NCBI GenBank assembly: GCA_013176395.1
Contig: JABMLP010000007.1
Location: 868,001-932,000 of the forward strand
Direction: 5' to 3'
Length of the DNA: 64,000 nt
Source: Venturia oleaginea
Lineage: Eukaryota; Ascomycota; Dothideomycetes; Venturiales; Venturiaceae
This document shows, piece by piece, positions 1 through 10,821 of this stretch. The position numbers and the translations under genes are program-made. Below the pieces are notes generated by a model. The model saw only the letters and a program-made list of their open reading frames with translations. It had not been told where the DNA came from and made no database searches. Position 1 is the first letter of the stretch; each line of letters begins with the position of its first letter.

Positions 1-1975
1 CTCCTTCCTGTTTTATTTCGGTAATGATGAGGTTGTTTTCTGAAATGTCGCGGTGGAGTATCTTTCCGTCGTAGTACAGAGATCTGTGGCCTTTGATAAC
101 ATCGCGACATGCCTCAAGCAGTTCATCGACAGAAGCGAACTCGTGAATCGCTCGTCCAGGAGGGGAAATGACTAGACAGGAGAATATCCGATTCTCGAAC
201 GGCCCGTCGTCCTCATCAAGAGCCGTGAGACTGTTCGTGTTTGGCTCTGCTGGGCCATGCTCGCTGATGTCTCCAGCTGCATGGTCAACCTGCTTTTTAA
301 CCAGGCTTCCAATATCTGATCGTTTGCGGCTGCCCGATTTTGATCGCTTGCGGCTTTTTGGAGGTCCTTCCCTCCGTTTCCGTTTCTGTCCAGAAGATGA
401 AGCACTGGTCAGGCTTATCTCTAGCCCTTTCGCCAGCAAGCTGCCTTGTGCTGTCGAATGGCTCAGGTTGATCGAGTCTTTCCTGGCCGATCTAAATGTT
501 TTCGGTTTCCCAAATTGGAGTCCTTGTCGGAAGTCATGTATCGTCTCCAGATCTTGATGACCAAACAGCTCTGCCACGCCCCAAACCTTTCTTTCCTTGG
601 CCAGCTTCAAAAGTTGTCCCTCCGAATGCCTCTTGTCTGATCTCCATGCGAACTTGACCACGTATTTCCACTCTTCTGAGTCAGACATCTTGGCTCGGTA
701 ACAGGTAGTTCCTCTGCAGACTATCGCCTTTTGAGATGCGATAGGTTTGTCTTCCAAGTAGAGGCGTCCTTCCCTCTCCTTCCCGTCTCCTTTGAACAAA
801 ATGTATTTGCCTATCTCATCCTCTTTGATATGGGTGTTCACGCCCAGCTCTTGATCGCTCATCAGAGAATACCCGGCCACGATCTTGATAAAACGATGTG
901 GATACTGGTGGATGCTGAATTTCTTGCAGCTGTATAGCCCAGATCGGTCGAACATCCACAACTCCATGCTGGACCCTCGAACAAAGAAGCCGTGTAGGAA
1001 CAGACGCGTGGGTTGGCTCGCAAATACCTCTCGTGCGTGACCGCAGAAGCTGAGCAATTCCTCTGTGTATTTCCCCCGAATTTCGCTTTGCTTTAGTTCT
1101 CCGAGGACCCGTACATCCTTCCAGTGATATGTCTTTCCGTGCTTGGAAGTGTGGGAGGGGGCGAGAAAGAGGTCTGGCTTGCGCTTGCAGTCGGAGCCGA
1201 TTAGCGGTAGGTCTGGAGACGCGTAATACGTGCTGCGGCCTCCTTTTAAGAATCTCTGCTGAAAGCTCCAGAACCAATTAAGAAAAGCATTCTGGGACGG
1301 AACTTGTGGATATTCTGTCCAGCGGCCATCTACGATTCGCGGGTTCGCTTCCTGAGCGATCTGCTCCGCCTCAACTGACCACTCGTTGTCCTCGAAGTAC
1401 TTGTTGTAGAAGCCTTCAGTATCCGTGTAGACGCAGCCATTTATCTCTTGGAGTATGCGCTCATCGATGTCGTCGTGTGTCTGGTCGTTGCTGGCTCGCT
1501 GGGAGGAGGAAGTGGATTTGATAGGTGTGTCGAGGACGAATTTGTTGAATATCGTTGGCGGTGTGGATTTTAGGGTGACTGTCGCAAATACGGCATGCCA
1601 AACCTTCTGATCGTTTGCATGGCTATTGATTGCTTCAAGCAAAGGAACAACTAATTGTAGGTCAAAATCGCTAGAGACTACCACGGTTGTGAACTGGAGT
1701 ATATCTGCGCGCAGGCTTTCGCGACCTGTTCTCGACCGTAGTTTTTCCGCTGCAGGTAGACTTTGCAACAAGAATAATAGCTTGATTACAAAATTCTTCG
1801 CCTCTATATTGGGTCAGTTGGTTCGTAAAGACGGAATGCAGGAATTGGTACCTGATGATGCTTCAAAAGGCATACCCATCCCCTCGTGGCCCGCTTTCAA
1901 GACACGGCGAAACTCATCTAGTCCATCCTCAATGGGGTTGCTCGCGATGATGTCTACATCGAAGGCTGTAGACAT
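1..1975 (-). CDS. FunK1-type fungal protein kinase (3' end beyond window)
   Basis: Seen: exon 1 is 1852-1975 (start MSTAFDVD), a 48-nt GT-AG intron is 1804-1851, and exon 2 runs open from 1803 to the window edge, giving at least 642 residues. The catalytic loop HRDISENN is encoded near positions 31-56, the hallmark of FunK1 kinases. Upstream is the long N-terminal region usual for the family, then a Lys/Arg-rich stretch (about positions 330-400) that could be a nuclear localisation signal. Known: FunK1 is a fungal-specific kinase family expanded in mushrooms and some ascomycetes; substrates are mostly unknown. The frame is unbroken across 1.8 kb, so the gene looks intact. An in-frame ATG-like start further upstream (2125) is possible, but the 1975 ATG fits the family better. 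Confidence 0.8.
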
Positions 1976-2352
1976 AGCCAGAGGTTGGCTGCGCTGCTGA
2001 CAGGGCAAGAAAGGGCGCTGGAGGTGTGTGTGAACGAGGAGGAGAGTGTCGCGTCGAGGATTGCTAGATATGAAATCTGAATGTGGAAAGCGAACCGTGT
2101 AAACGCAACTCGAGGTGTTAGCCACTCTGTTTAGTGCCTTATTGCCTGACGTCTATGCACGTGCACCGCTGATGGTCGGCTCCCTTGCACAAGAGAGAAC
2201 TTTATTTACAGAGGGTCTACGTAACACCGACGTAGGTCTAGCCTTCATGTGCCAGTTGAATCGATAGTTGTCAGGGAAGCCAAAAAAATTCATTTTGAAC
2301 AAGAGGGCCAAGTGAACGGGATTTGATGAAAATTCCCGAATTCTAGTCACCT
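1976..2352. other. Intergenic, between FunK1 start and kinase 3' end
   Basis: About 380 bp. It should hold the FunK1 promoter (reading leftward) and the terminator region of the next kinase gene, also on the minus strand. No coding potential or repeat recognised. Confidence 0.5.
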
Positions 2353-3501
2353 TCAATCCTCGCCGTTTCCCTCAAACCACTTATCCTGCAGCAATTCTTT
2401 GGCAGTGGGTCTGTCTCTTGGATCAAGTTTCATTATCTTGCAAACGAAATCCCTATCCTCTCTTGAAACTTCGCTTGCACTCACCAGGCTGAAAGGTTTT
2501 CTCTCTGACTCTGGGACGTTATCAAACACGTATTGTATGACGAGTTCGAGCTCCTTTTCCGCCTCACCTCCCCCAAACAATTCAGCATACCTTGGTAGAA
2601 ATGGACCGAAGTACTTGAAATGCTGCATCAGAATATGGACATCATAGCCTTCATCGTCGAAGGTGACTCCACGAGGTGCCATAATGTCGAAATTGCCCCC
2701 ATATATAAGCCTTATGAGCTGCAACAAAACCTCAAGTTAGTGACTAATCGTCACATAAAGAGAAAGGTTTGAAAAGGGCAAAATCATACGCAAATCCCAA
2801 ATGACCAAATATCAGTCGATGTGTTCCAGGGCAATCCAAGGATCACTTCGGGGCTCCGCCAAACTGGAGCGCCGACAGAAACTCCCTCTTTAGCATATTT
2901 GTGGTTGGTTGGGTAGGCACTGCCGACATCAGCGAGCTCTACATCCGTAAATCGAATGTCAGCGTGGTCATCATTGGCCGAAACATAATTAACGAGCACG
3001 TTATTTAGCTTCATATCTAGCACAAAAATTAAACTTTGAACTGATAGTAAGATAGGCGCATACCGGTATGTACAAAGCCATCTTCATGTAGTGTGCTAAG
3101 CGCTTCAAGTATTCTTTTTGACACGTATTTGAGCTCCTTCTGATTCAACTTCTTGGTATCTGATGCATGGCGAAGGTCGTCATCAAGATATCTCAATACA
3201 ATGGCAGTAGGCTCAGCTGGCTCTTTGATTTCATCGACCATCGGCCTTAGGGATGGCGTTCGGCCTTGAAAGCGGCGGAGGACATCGCGTTCATTCTCGA
3301 CTCGAAAATGGCCTTGAACACTTTTGATCACGACGGGATCCTCGGTTGTAAGATTACTGTATCGATTAGTCTTGGTCGTTCTTCTCGGGGTTGATGAACC
3401 TTCCTTGCAAACCAGACCGTTTCTTGAATCTGTTTTGTAATTTTGTAACTGCTCAACTTTCCCTTCAAAACCTGTCCTAGTTTGAAAATAGGCGACAACA
3501 T
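2353..3501 (-). CDS. Serine/threonine protein kinase-like, atypical HTD loop
   Basis: Seen: C-terminal exons are clear. Exon ending at 3064 splices over a 47-nt intron (3017-3063) to exon 2790-3016, then a 71-nt intron (2719-2789) to exon 2353-2718. The splice rebuilds VHTDMKLNNVLVN, so the catalytic loop is HTD rather than HRD; the loop Asp and Asn are kept. DVG stands in for DFG (LADVGSAY), followed by an activation segment with GAPVWRSPEV and DIWSFG. The N-terminal part is uncertain: a glycine-loop-like region (FKLGQVLKGKLSSYKI) is in a different frame from VVIKSVQGHFRVENE. A 47-nt intron at 3371-3417 restores the frame but removes WFAR; otherwise it is a frameshift. ATG at 3501 chosen because it precedes the glycine loop. 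Function unknown. Confidence 0.65.
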
Positions 3502-4026
3502 AATTGTAAGGCACTTGATCTCTTTACAAAAGCAGAGCAAGTAGAGGGAGAGTCGCAAGAGATCCGTGATGGAGGGTGGTAAGCAACGCAGGTCGGCGCT
3601 TCCCTCATGCCGCGCCAAGCACAAGTCCTCGTTTTATGCAGCCCCCAAATTTCTGACCTTCTAACATATGATTGTTTTCAGTATCTGCTACACGTCCTGA
3701 TTTAGCCTGTGCTGCTCACAGAATACCACCAACCACGAAGGCTAATCACTTATCTTTGCAAAGCAACCACTCGACATGTTTCTTTTTTAGAATATCCAAA
3801 TTACAGCCAATATCATAGAGCGCTTAAAGCCCAATCCCGGCGCCAAACAAATAATACTTAAAGTTCCTCCCTTGGAGACTCAAAGTATAGAGGCTGCTTA
3901 CCCCTACTCATATTCCAGATCCCACATCGCAACTCATCTTAACATTACTATTCAATCCTACCACTACGCATCGCTCGCCTTCTCTATATCAAAAAAACTC
4001 CTCCCAACAAACCTTCATTTACCATC
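3502..4026. other. Divergent intergenic region with CT/CA-rich leader
   Basis: Lies between the divergent kinase gene and the small gene at 4027. The last 100 bp before 4027 are pyrimidine- and CA-rich, like fungal core promoters and 5' leaders. No other feature recognised. Confidence 0.4.
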
Positions 4027-4371
4027 ATGTCTTCGGTTGCTGCAAGGAAATTTGTTGGCTCTATCGTAAAGAACGGCAAGACAATCGATCTCTATGCTGC
4101 GACTCAAACAGCCGCTTGGAGACGTACAGATGATCAAGCCCTTGAGGTCGGAAATGTTCTCAAGTCTACCTTGGAGGCAAACCCTGACCTCGTGCCGGCG
4201 AACACCAAAGAAATTACCCTTCGGTCAGTTATTATACCTCTGAAGTGTTCTGTGCCTAAGGATGACAATAGCGAGAGCGAGCATAAAAGTGCTGCAGATC
4301 CACGCAACCACCTGACAGTCGTTTGTAAAGAGGACGATGATAATGAAAAGACCAGGCACATCGCGACTTAG
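4027..4371 (+). CDS. Small hypothetical protein (114 aa)
   Basis: A single uninterrupted frame from ATG to TAG encodes 114 residues, beginning MSSVAARKFVGSIV. There is no signal peptide or membrane segment; the C-terminal third is rich in Asp, Glu, Asn and Lys. The ATG has A at -3 (ACCATCATG) and a promoter-like pyrimidine-rich leader. I do not recognise a family. It could be a lineage-specific gene or a chance frame. Confidence 0.4.
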   Translation: MSSVAARKFVGSIVKNGKTIDLYAATQTAAWRRTDDQALEVGNVLKSTLEANPDLVPANTKEITLRSVIIPLKCSVPKDDNSESEHKSAADPRNHLTVVCKEDDDNEKTRHIAT

Positions 4372-5025
4372 TGATCAGAGCAAGTAGCCGGGGTATGGTA
4401 GAAACAATGGAAGGGGGTGCAATAGTGATTTTAGTGACTATGCTGGTGGTGGACGCTCAAGTGAAACCAGTAGTCGTGGGAAGAACCAGGAGAGAAGCGG
4501 GAGTGGAGAACGTAGTGCGTTACTATCATCAGGAACTGTATAGATATTTACGGCGCGGGGTAATAGCTTTGGTACTTAACGCGAATATCACCTGAAAGCC
4601 ACTGTTCCACCATTCCACGATTCCTAGTACAAAGTGGGCAACTAAAGTCCAGTACCCTGGTCTTCTAAAGTCTCGATTTGAAATGTCGCGACCGCTATGC
4701 CTTTTCCAGCATGTGCGCGCGCAGACGTATCGCGCCTGGGGTCCTGTCCGGAAAATGACGGAATATCCATCCCCACGGCCTGCCCTCCCTTCTATGCTTG
4801 AACGACAGAAGCTCGTCCGACTCCTCCTACTGACATCGGCTTCGAGTTCTTGAGGAACGTTGGGTTCTATGATCTTCAACGAGCTCAGCGGCATCGCTAG
4901 CACGCTCGTCCTCCTCCACCCCCTCCACCATGGCATCGCCAGCCCTCCCATCGGCTGATCTGGTTGATGCATTGTATGCTTGGATGAGGGGTGGGTCGAT
5001 ATCATCCTCGTCCACCCATTCATCG
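4372..5025. other. Intergenic; acidic minus-strand frame relic
   Basis: No convincing gene. On the minus strand about 4827-5050, a different frame from the neighbouring gene encodes an acidic stretch (for example DDDEWVDEDDID). It may be a former continuation of the gene at 5026-5961 after a frameshift. Confidence 0.3.
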
Positions 5026-5961
5026 TCATCCAGCCCATACCCATCGGACGCAGTATCGTATCACTTGCTGGTTACGTCCGCGCAGGCGGAATATACAGCG
5101 GTCTAGTAGGCACTCAACGGCATGCCGGTTCTGCTCTGCATCCACTGGCGGTGGTCCGTCATCGGCCTGAAAGGCGGGATTGTCGCCACGCGCATGGCCC
5201 CGTGGAGATGGTGCTGACATGCCGCCTGCCGGGTTTCCAAGGGACCGATGTCGTTTGGCGGGCTTCGTGGGGATTCGAGAATTTGCCTTGGGTTTCCGAC
5301 GTCTTGCACGAGGCTGTTCATGTCCCTGATGCTCATCTCGCCGAGGCTGTGCCTTGGTATTGGGCAAGCGTTCGTGGCTCAACGGAGCGTATTGATCCCG
5401 CTGCTCTTGTGAAAGACGGTTGACGTAGTCCATCTTACTGTCGTCCTTTCCAAGCGGGGAAGCCTTGGACATCAAAGTGTAAGTGGGAGGATTCGTGGTT
5501 GCAGAGTGCTCTATGAATAAATGTTAGAAGTGATGCGCAACTCAAGTTGAAATTTCAAGCTTACCTTCGGACGGTGAGGTGGGTGTAGGAGAGGCTTCTC
5601 AGGATGAGATACCTTTCGATAGGTGCGGCGACTGTGGCAGAACTTGTTGGCTACAACCTCCAACAGCACTCACGTCCTGGGTCACGCCATACCCCTCTCC
5701 CTGGCTGGAGCCGACTATGTCGACCGGACTGGAACCCTCAGTTGCCACCTCAGTGGGACTTCCTGGCGGAAAGCGGTCCAGGAGACCCGTCAGCTTTGAA
5801 GTGCTGTCCAGAAGATCCACGCTAACCGGGTATGATGTTGCGAGCTCTGAACGAAGGTCATCAGTGCCGTGCTCGAGGGTACCAAAAGCAGACCCTTCGG
5901 AAGTGGATGTGCTTTCGATCAGCCCGAGAACGAGCGGGCTGAATTGCTTTTGCTTGTCCAT
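5026..5961 (-). CDS. Hypothetical two-exon gene (about 277 aa), possibly degenerate
   Basis: Seen: exon 1 5613-5961 starts ATG (MDKQKQFSPLVLG) and is rich in Ser, Thr and acidic residues. A GT-AG intron (5511-5612, 102 nt) keeps phase into exon 2 5026-5510, which becomes very basic (a run of Arg/Lys/Pro around residues 180-210). The modelled protein ends WVWAG. An acidic frame continues downstream out of phase, so the true C-terminus may have been lost. No family recognised. The low-complexity composition and lack of conserved motifs make it a weak call. Confidence 0.3.
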
Positions 5962-8767
5962 GCCCTCGTCGCAGCAACTACTAGTCGAACCTAGTATTGG
6001 GGGCTGTTTAGAGTGATGTCATGTGTAGTTGTGTCAGGGTCAAGGCGAGGCTCGTCGTGGCCTGCATCAGGTTGGGAGACGTCCGTAAGAGGGCAGTCTT
6101 GATCGCCAGCGAGAATGTCGAGCGGGTGGGATTGAGAATCGAGGCGCTCGCAGCCCGTACCAGCGCTTTCGCCGCGTAGACTGTCGTCGGTGCAGGTGAG
6201 ATTGTCTTTCGCATGGTGTTAGCGTACTGTTCTGCCCAAAGAAAGAGGGAGTTGTTATCTACCTCCACTGTCGCCCACCGTGGTAAGTGACAACACCGAA
6301 ACGTGGCGCTCCGTGCTAGAACGATCGATATGGCTATGGTCAGGAGCGTTCGAGTCCGGGTCTACGAGGCTGTCATCCCAGTCTGCGTCTGCAACGGCAT
6401 CGTCTACGGATCGTACGTCGTCGCTGCCACGCTTTTTACTCCACCGATCTTGTCTATGCCAACATAAGATACAAAGCTAGCCACATTATAAGTGTTAAAC
6501 GGTACTTCTAACGCCAGAGTTGTTACCATCAGCTGAGTGCTTTTTGGCCTAGAGGGAATCCACTCCATTGACTTCCGTCAGATCCACCACTTCCACCAGA
6601 TCCATGCTACCTAGCAACCGGGCGTACTCAGCCCGTTGCAAACTGTAGTGGCTTTGTGTAGTGAGAGACGGAGACGGGTTTTGTCGCCTGGCGAGCGGAT
6701 GGTTCGAATCGGTCTTCGCCTTCACTTTTAATGGGCGGGGCTGCGTATAAAAGATCGGATTATCAATAATGGTGGTTGGAGGACAGAGGAGCTAGAAATT
6801 GGTAGCTAGAAGCCGGATTAAAGGTGATGGAAAACGTCCTTTGGCGAAGCGCGCAGAACAGAATGAAGCGTGGAGAAGAGGGACTACAGAGACTTGATAT
6901 AAGCTCGATCCTTACCGCATTGGCTCGGGACTCTACTCCTAAGCTTGCCGCTGATTCCGCTGACGAAGTGGGTGCCTGTGAACCTCAGCTGACGCAGATG
7001 GGGCTGCCATGCTGCCAACGCATAAACGGCCGCGCCCTTTCTCGCTCAGCATCCTTGCGAGATGCCAACCAGGTAGAGCAGCACCTTCTCCACCTTTTAG
7101 GTGTCAAATTAGAACACCAACGCCTAATACTATCCCGAAATGGGGTGATGCTCAGTCGCCAACCAAAAGATTGACCGCCATGTGCAATCAACGGCACTCC
7201 AATGGCAGCTTCGAGGCTGCCCGCCGTCGTTCCGCCGTCGTTTTGCATTGACGAGGCAGATTGCGAGGAGGGTGAGGTGAGAGGAGGTTCGTACGATATG
7301 ACACTCTGCTGGGACCAAGATTCCTCCCGTGCCGCAGGACAAACCCATCTCCTCATCGGAGAAGGAGCTGGCCAGGCCAATTTCGACGACGGTGCGCCTG
7401 TAGCTGACAGCGACGGCTCCCTGCACCATCAAGGAGAAAGTCGTGATATCAGGCATTGTGTATCATTCTTGGAGCCTAATGTAGCCCAGCACTATCCATC
7501 CCAGAATATTTCGTGCGAGCCCGAAACCCATATCCCAAGCATGGAGTCAGTACCTTCTCTTCAACCAGCACAGCATGCGTTTCCATAGGATGGCCGCGAG
7601 CCTTGGAAAGACGGATGATGTTCCGGATCCAGCTGAAGGAGGCCGATCGACTGTGACTTATGCAGGTGACGTCCGCTACGCGCGAGGCTTTCTGTCGGTG
7701 TGGGAGCTGGTGTGGGCGCTCGTATCAAGGCATTCATGCTAAATCTGCAATACCGCCATCATGCGTAGCCAGCTGATCCGCTCCTCCGTGAGGATTTGTC
7801 CAGATGCGAGCTCAGGGTCAAGGGAGGCCCAGCACCGATGCGGGGCCTTCGCCTCGTTCATGCGAGCGCTCGACGCTCGACCGCCAATCCCATCCATTCC
7901 AAGCCCTGTATCTCGGACCTCGTCCCTCTTTTCACGGCCTCGCCGAGTCCAGCTACCTCATCGTGATGGAGGGCTGTGCCATAGATGTACGAGGCGCATA
8001 GGGCTCATCTCCATATCCCATGCCTCCATTTCGCAGGCGCCAGCTGAGCAAGGATCTGCATAATGTTGAGCCATGAGGCATTTTCTGTCGATTGGCCCAG
8101 TGTGAGGATCAGACGGACTGTTCGCCTTGGTACTATCTCAGCTCAGGCAGTGATGCAGGTGACGCTAAGGCAGTCAAAGCACCGCGCCGCCTCCTGTCTC
8201 GGAAATATTGACCGTGTGACTGGCGGTTCCCTGGTAGTTTGCGACGAGGGTTGGAGGAGAGGGTAATTTCGGACCGCCGGTCAATGTGAGAGCAGACTGG
8301 GAGACTTTGGAGACAATCGCGTGAAGAGTGTCATTGCGGCCAAAGAAGAAGAGGTCGAGGGTCGCGGAATGCTGCTTCTCCAAGGAGGAGGATCAATTAA
8401 TGGGTAGAAGCGTGCATGAATGAAGCGAGTGCGAAACGAGAGGGGAAGAGGCGGGCGGGCGACGGCGAAGCAGGAATGAGAGAATGGAGGGAATGGTGCT
8501 GGGGAAGAAAAGGGAAAGGTGGACCAAGTTGGGAGGTAGTTATAGAAGTTGCAAAAGCAGCAGGACCGGAAAAAGGACGGGCCGGAAAGGCGCGATGCCG
8601 GAAAAGGCAGTCGAGGGCCCCGCTAAACCGCAAGAGGAGCGCACCAGGACCGACATTAGACGACAAAAGTGCAGCTCATTCGCAGAGTAAGGCTACTGGA
8701 GCAGACTAATTCGGACTTGATCGCATCTTTGTAAAAAAAGGACTGTTGGATAGAAAAAGTCGTCGAC
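5962..8767. other. Gene-poor stretch, no supported gene
   Basis: 2.8 kb with many short overlapping frames on both strands and no frame that joins into a recognisable protein. Minus-strand frames at 8174-8383 and 7130-7456 look protein-like but have no start-to-stop structure I can splice together; they may be remains of a decayed gene. The 8416-8700 segment is purine-rich (GA-rich plus strand). Confidence 0.35.
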
Positions 8768-9259
8768 ATGACCATGAACAAGGGAACTGGTGCTGAAGCT
8801 TTAGGGCACTTCGAAGAATCTCGCCGATATTGCCATGAACTCCTCAACGCATTAGATCATCCGCCTCTTCATCATAACCGATATTGCCACGACACTGAGA
8901 GTTCTGAATCGGACCCCGACATTGCGCGGGTTTTCGAAGAAGAATGGAATAGGAGTATCGAGTGTCATGAAGATGACGAATTGTTGTTGACGAGTTCTAA
9001 AGAAGGCGAGGGCGCCGGGATGCAACTTCACGAGACGCCGTTCAAGAGGCCACGAGATCCGAAGACGCTTTCTGCTGAGCAATGCGCAATGGATTTTAGG
9101 TTGTTCATGAATTTTCGAGTAATGGTCAGATATAAAGGCTATCTTCTCTTCATCCTGTACATAGCCAAAATATGCGCCGCCAATGCACTTAAAACCTTAT
9201 TTTTGGTAAGCATGACTGGTCCGCACGCAGCTCCAAAAGTATTATCGTGCAAGGGCTAG
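8768..9259 (+). CDS. Hypothetical protein (163 aa)
   Basis: Continuous frame ATG to TAG, starting MTMNKGTGAEALGHFEES. The first 110 residues are hydrophilic and His/Glu/Asp-rich. The end contains a hydrophobic segment (GYLLFILYIAKICAANAL) that could be membrane-associated or could be read-through into flanking DNA. It sits 290 bp outside the left end of the pogo transposon, so it may be ordinary host DNA or transposon-flanking debris. No family recognised. Confidence 0.3.
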   Translation: MTMNKGTGAEALGHFEESRRYCHELLNALDHPPLHHNRYCHDTESSESDPDIARVFEEEWNRSIECHEDDELLLTSSKEGEGAGMQLHETPFKRPRDPKTLSAEQCAMDFRLFMNFRVMVRYKGYLLFILYIAKICAANALKTLFLVSMTGPHAAPKVLSCKG

Positions 9260-9549
9260 GAAACGATTTCAACCGATCAAAAGCGAACCAGAGCTTCTTT
9301 TGATATGTAGTTCTGAACTGACTACCTACATGTAAGTGGTGCTCTCCTATTTTCTTTGTTGTTTTCAAACTTATGATACAGAAAGTAACGACACGACATT
9401 CTCCACACAAATGGTTGAGGCACTGCTTACCTATATCACTAATGCCTATCCAAGAGGATTTCAAATTTGTAAAATGTTGAACTCGTTGTCCGCATGTATT
9501 ATGAAGGGGGATCCGGTTACAGTACATTTACCTCAGGACACCTTAGATA

Positions 9550-9579
9550 ACGTACTTCACAAGCGAGTGGGCCACCTCA
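9550..9579 (+). repeat. Left terminal inverted repeat of the pogo element
   Basis: Begins ACGTACTTCAC directly after a TA dinucleotide and pairs imperfectly with the complement of 16108-16137. It lies about 75 bp beyond the transposase stop codon. Confidence 0.65.
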
Positions 9580-9654
9580 CAAACGTAAACCGCCTTCGTA
9601 AAAATACTACGCAACCCTACAACAATTTATAGTATTAAATAGAATAGAGTAATA

Positions 9655-10629
9655 TTATTTAGAAGCTTCGCTATCATCTATATTCTCTATTTCTACCTCA
9701 CAAGTGCGGGAGTTATGCCCAGTCTCGCCGCAACGGCCGCAGTTCCTCTCTCCACGTACCCTCTTCGCAGGCTTCTCACCATCGTTACGATTACCACACT
9801 CCCTTATAGTAACTAAGTCAGTTACTTCACCAGCTGTCAAGGTCTGCTCAGTCCGTATATATCTCCTTTTGCGACTCTTACGATTTGTAACTGCCTCAAT
9901 TGCGTCTCGAAGGCGCGCTGTTTCTTCGCGCATCAACAACATTTCATGTGCTATCTGCTGCGCGCCTTTACTCAACTGCCTGACCTGCTCATCAACAGAA
10001 CTTGCAGAGGATCCTGGGCGCTTTTGCATCCTCTTTCGAATAAGCGTTGCCTGCGCCTTAATTTCGTGGGCGTTGCGCGGTGTCTTTGCCTCCCCTGCGA
10101 CGGTACCTGATCGTGGTGGAGTCGGCGTACGTAGCCTCACATCAAGCTTCGATAACACTGCATCTGGGTTGTGTGGGACTAGCCCAGCTGCTCTAAACCC
10201 TGCGCAGATATTCTCCCTTGAAAATGCCTTGTCGTAGGCTGCTTTGAATGCTGGTAGGAAGTCTTCTTTTGATATATGGTAGGTATGATTGCGTGCCAAG
10301 GCCGAGATCTCATCGCCGTACCTACGCTTCAATGGCGAGAAGCAGGCAACGTCAAGAGGCTGTAACAGGTGCGACGAGTATGGAGGCATACAGAGAGTAA
10401 TAATCTTCCTCTCTCTACATAGATCCTGGAAATCGACCGAGCAATGGCTCTCATGGCCGTCGATAATAAGTAGTCTGTATACTCCAATTGGTTTCGTATA
10501 CGTGTCGAAGTGTTCAAGCCAGGCAAGCGCTAGGTTATTGTTCGTCCAGCCATTGGGGCTAACTTCAATAATCCAGTCGCGAGGGATGCCTTCGAACCAA
10601 GTAGAGATGAGGACTGTCACGGCAAGCAA
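9655..10629 (-). pseudogene. Pogo-type DDE transposase, C-terminal fragment with zinc knuckle
   Basis: Seen: an open frame of about 320 residues containing WFEGIPRDWIIEVSPNGW, then LLIIDGHESH (second catalytic Asp region), CMPPYSSHLLQPLD and the C-terminal SLK..Y type region, all typical of DDE_1 (pogo/Tigger/Fot1) transposases. The extreme C-terminus carries a CCHC zinc knuckle, CGRCGETGHNSRTC. The N-terminal DNA-binding domains and the first catalytic Asp region are absent here; homology stops near 10605-10629, shortly before a putative LTR. The frame itself has no internal stops. Without its N-terminal half it cannot encode a working transposase. The matching N-terminal half is at 15617-16057. 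Confidence 0.85.
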
Positions 10630-10667
10630 AAGAGTTCATAGATAGGTCTATTGCTCTAAGTACTGGG

Positions 10668-10806
10668 TGTGATAAGAGAATCTTAGGTAGAGAGCAAAAG
10701 ACCTCGGAAGCACGAAGGTGTAGCGCTATAGCCACAGGTGGCTGTGCACGCCACGCTAAGGCCACGAAGTAACGTGACTGCAGGATAGCCATGCCGTGCC
10801 GTCACA
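10668..10806 (+). repeat. Putative left LTR of Ty3/gypsy element
   Basis: A 139-bp segment beginning TGTGA and ending TCACA, the inverted TG..CA ends of an LTR, placed directly before the gag-like frame at 10822. No matching right LTR was found downstream, so this rests on termini and position only. Confidence 0.4.
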
Positions 10807-10821
10807 ACCCTTAGGAAGATC

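Noticed and set aside
6640..6722. GGTTCGAATC, a tRNA B-box-like sequence
   Set aside because: The T-stem pairs poorly and I cannot fold an acceptor stem, D-arm or anticodon arm around it.
6985..7588. Overlapping open frames on both strands (up to 131 codons)
   Set aside because: No motif, no splice-consistent extension; GC-rich DNA gives long chance frames on both strands.
8416..8709. Plus- and minus-strand frames of about 90-97 codons
   Set aside because: Purine-rich low-complexity DNA; Lys/Arg/Gly-rich or Phe/Ser/Pro-rich translations without family features.
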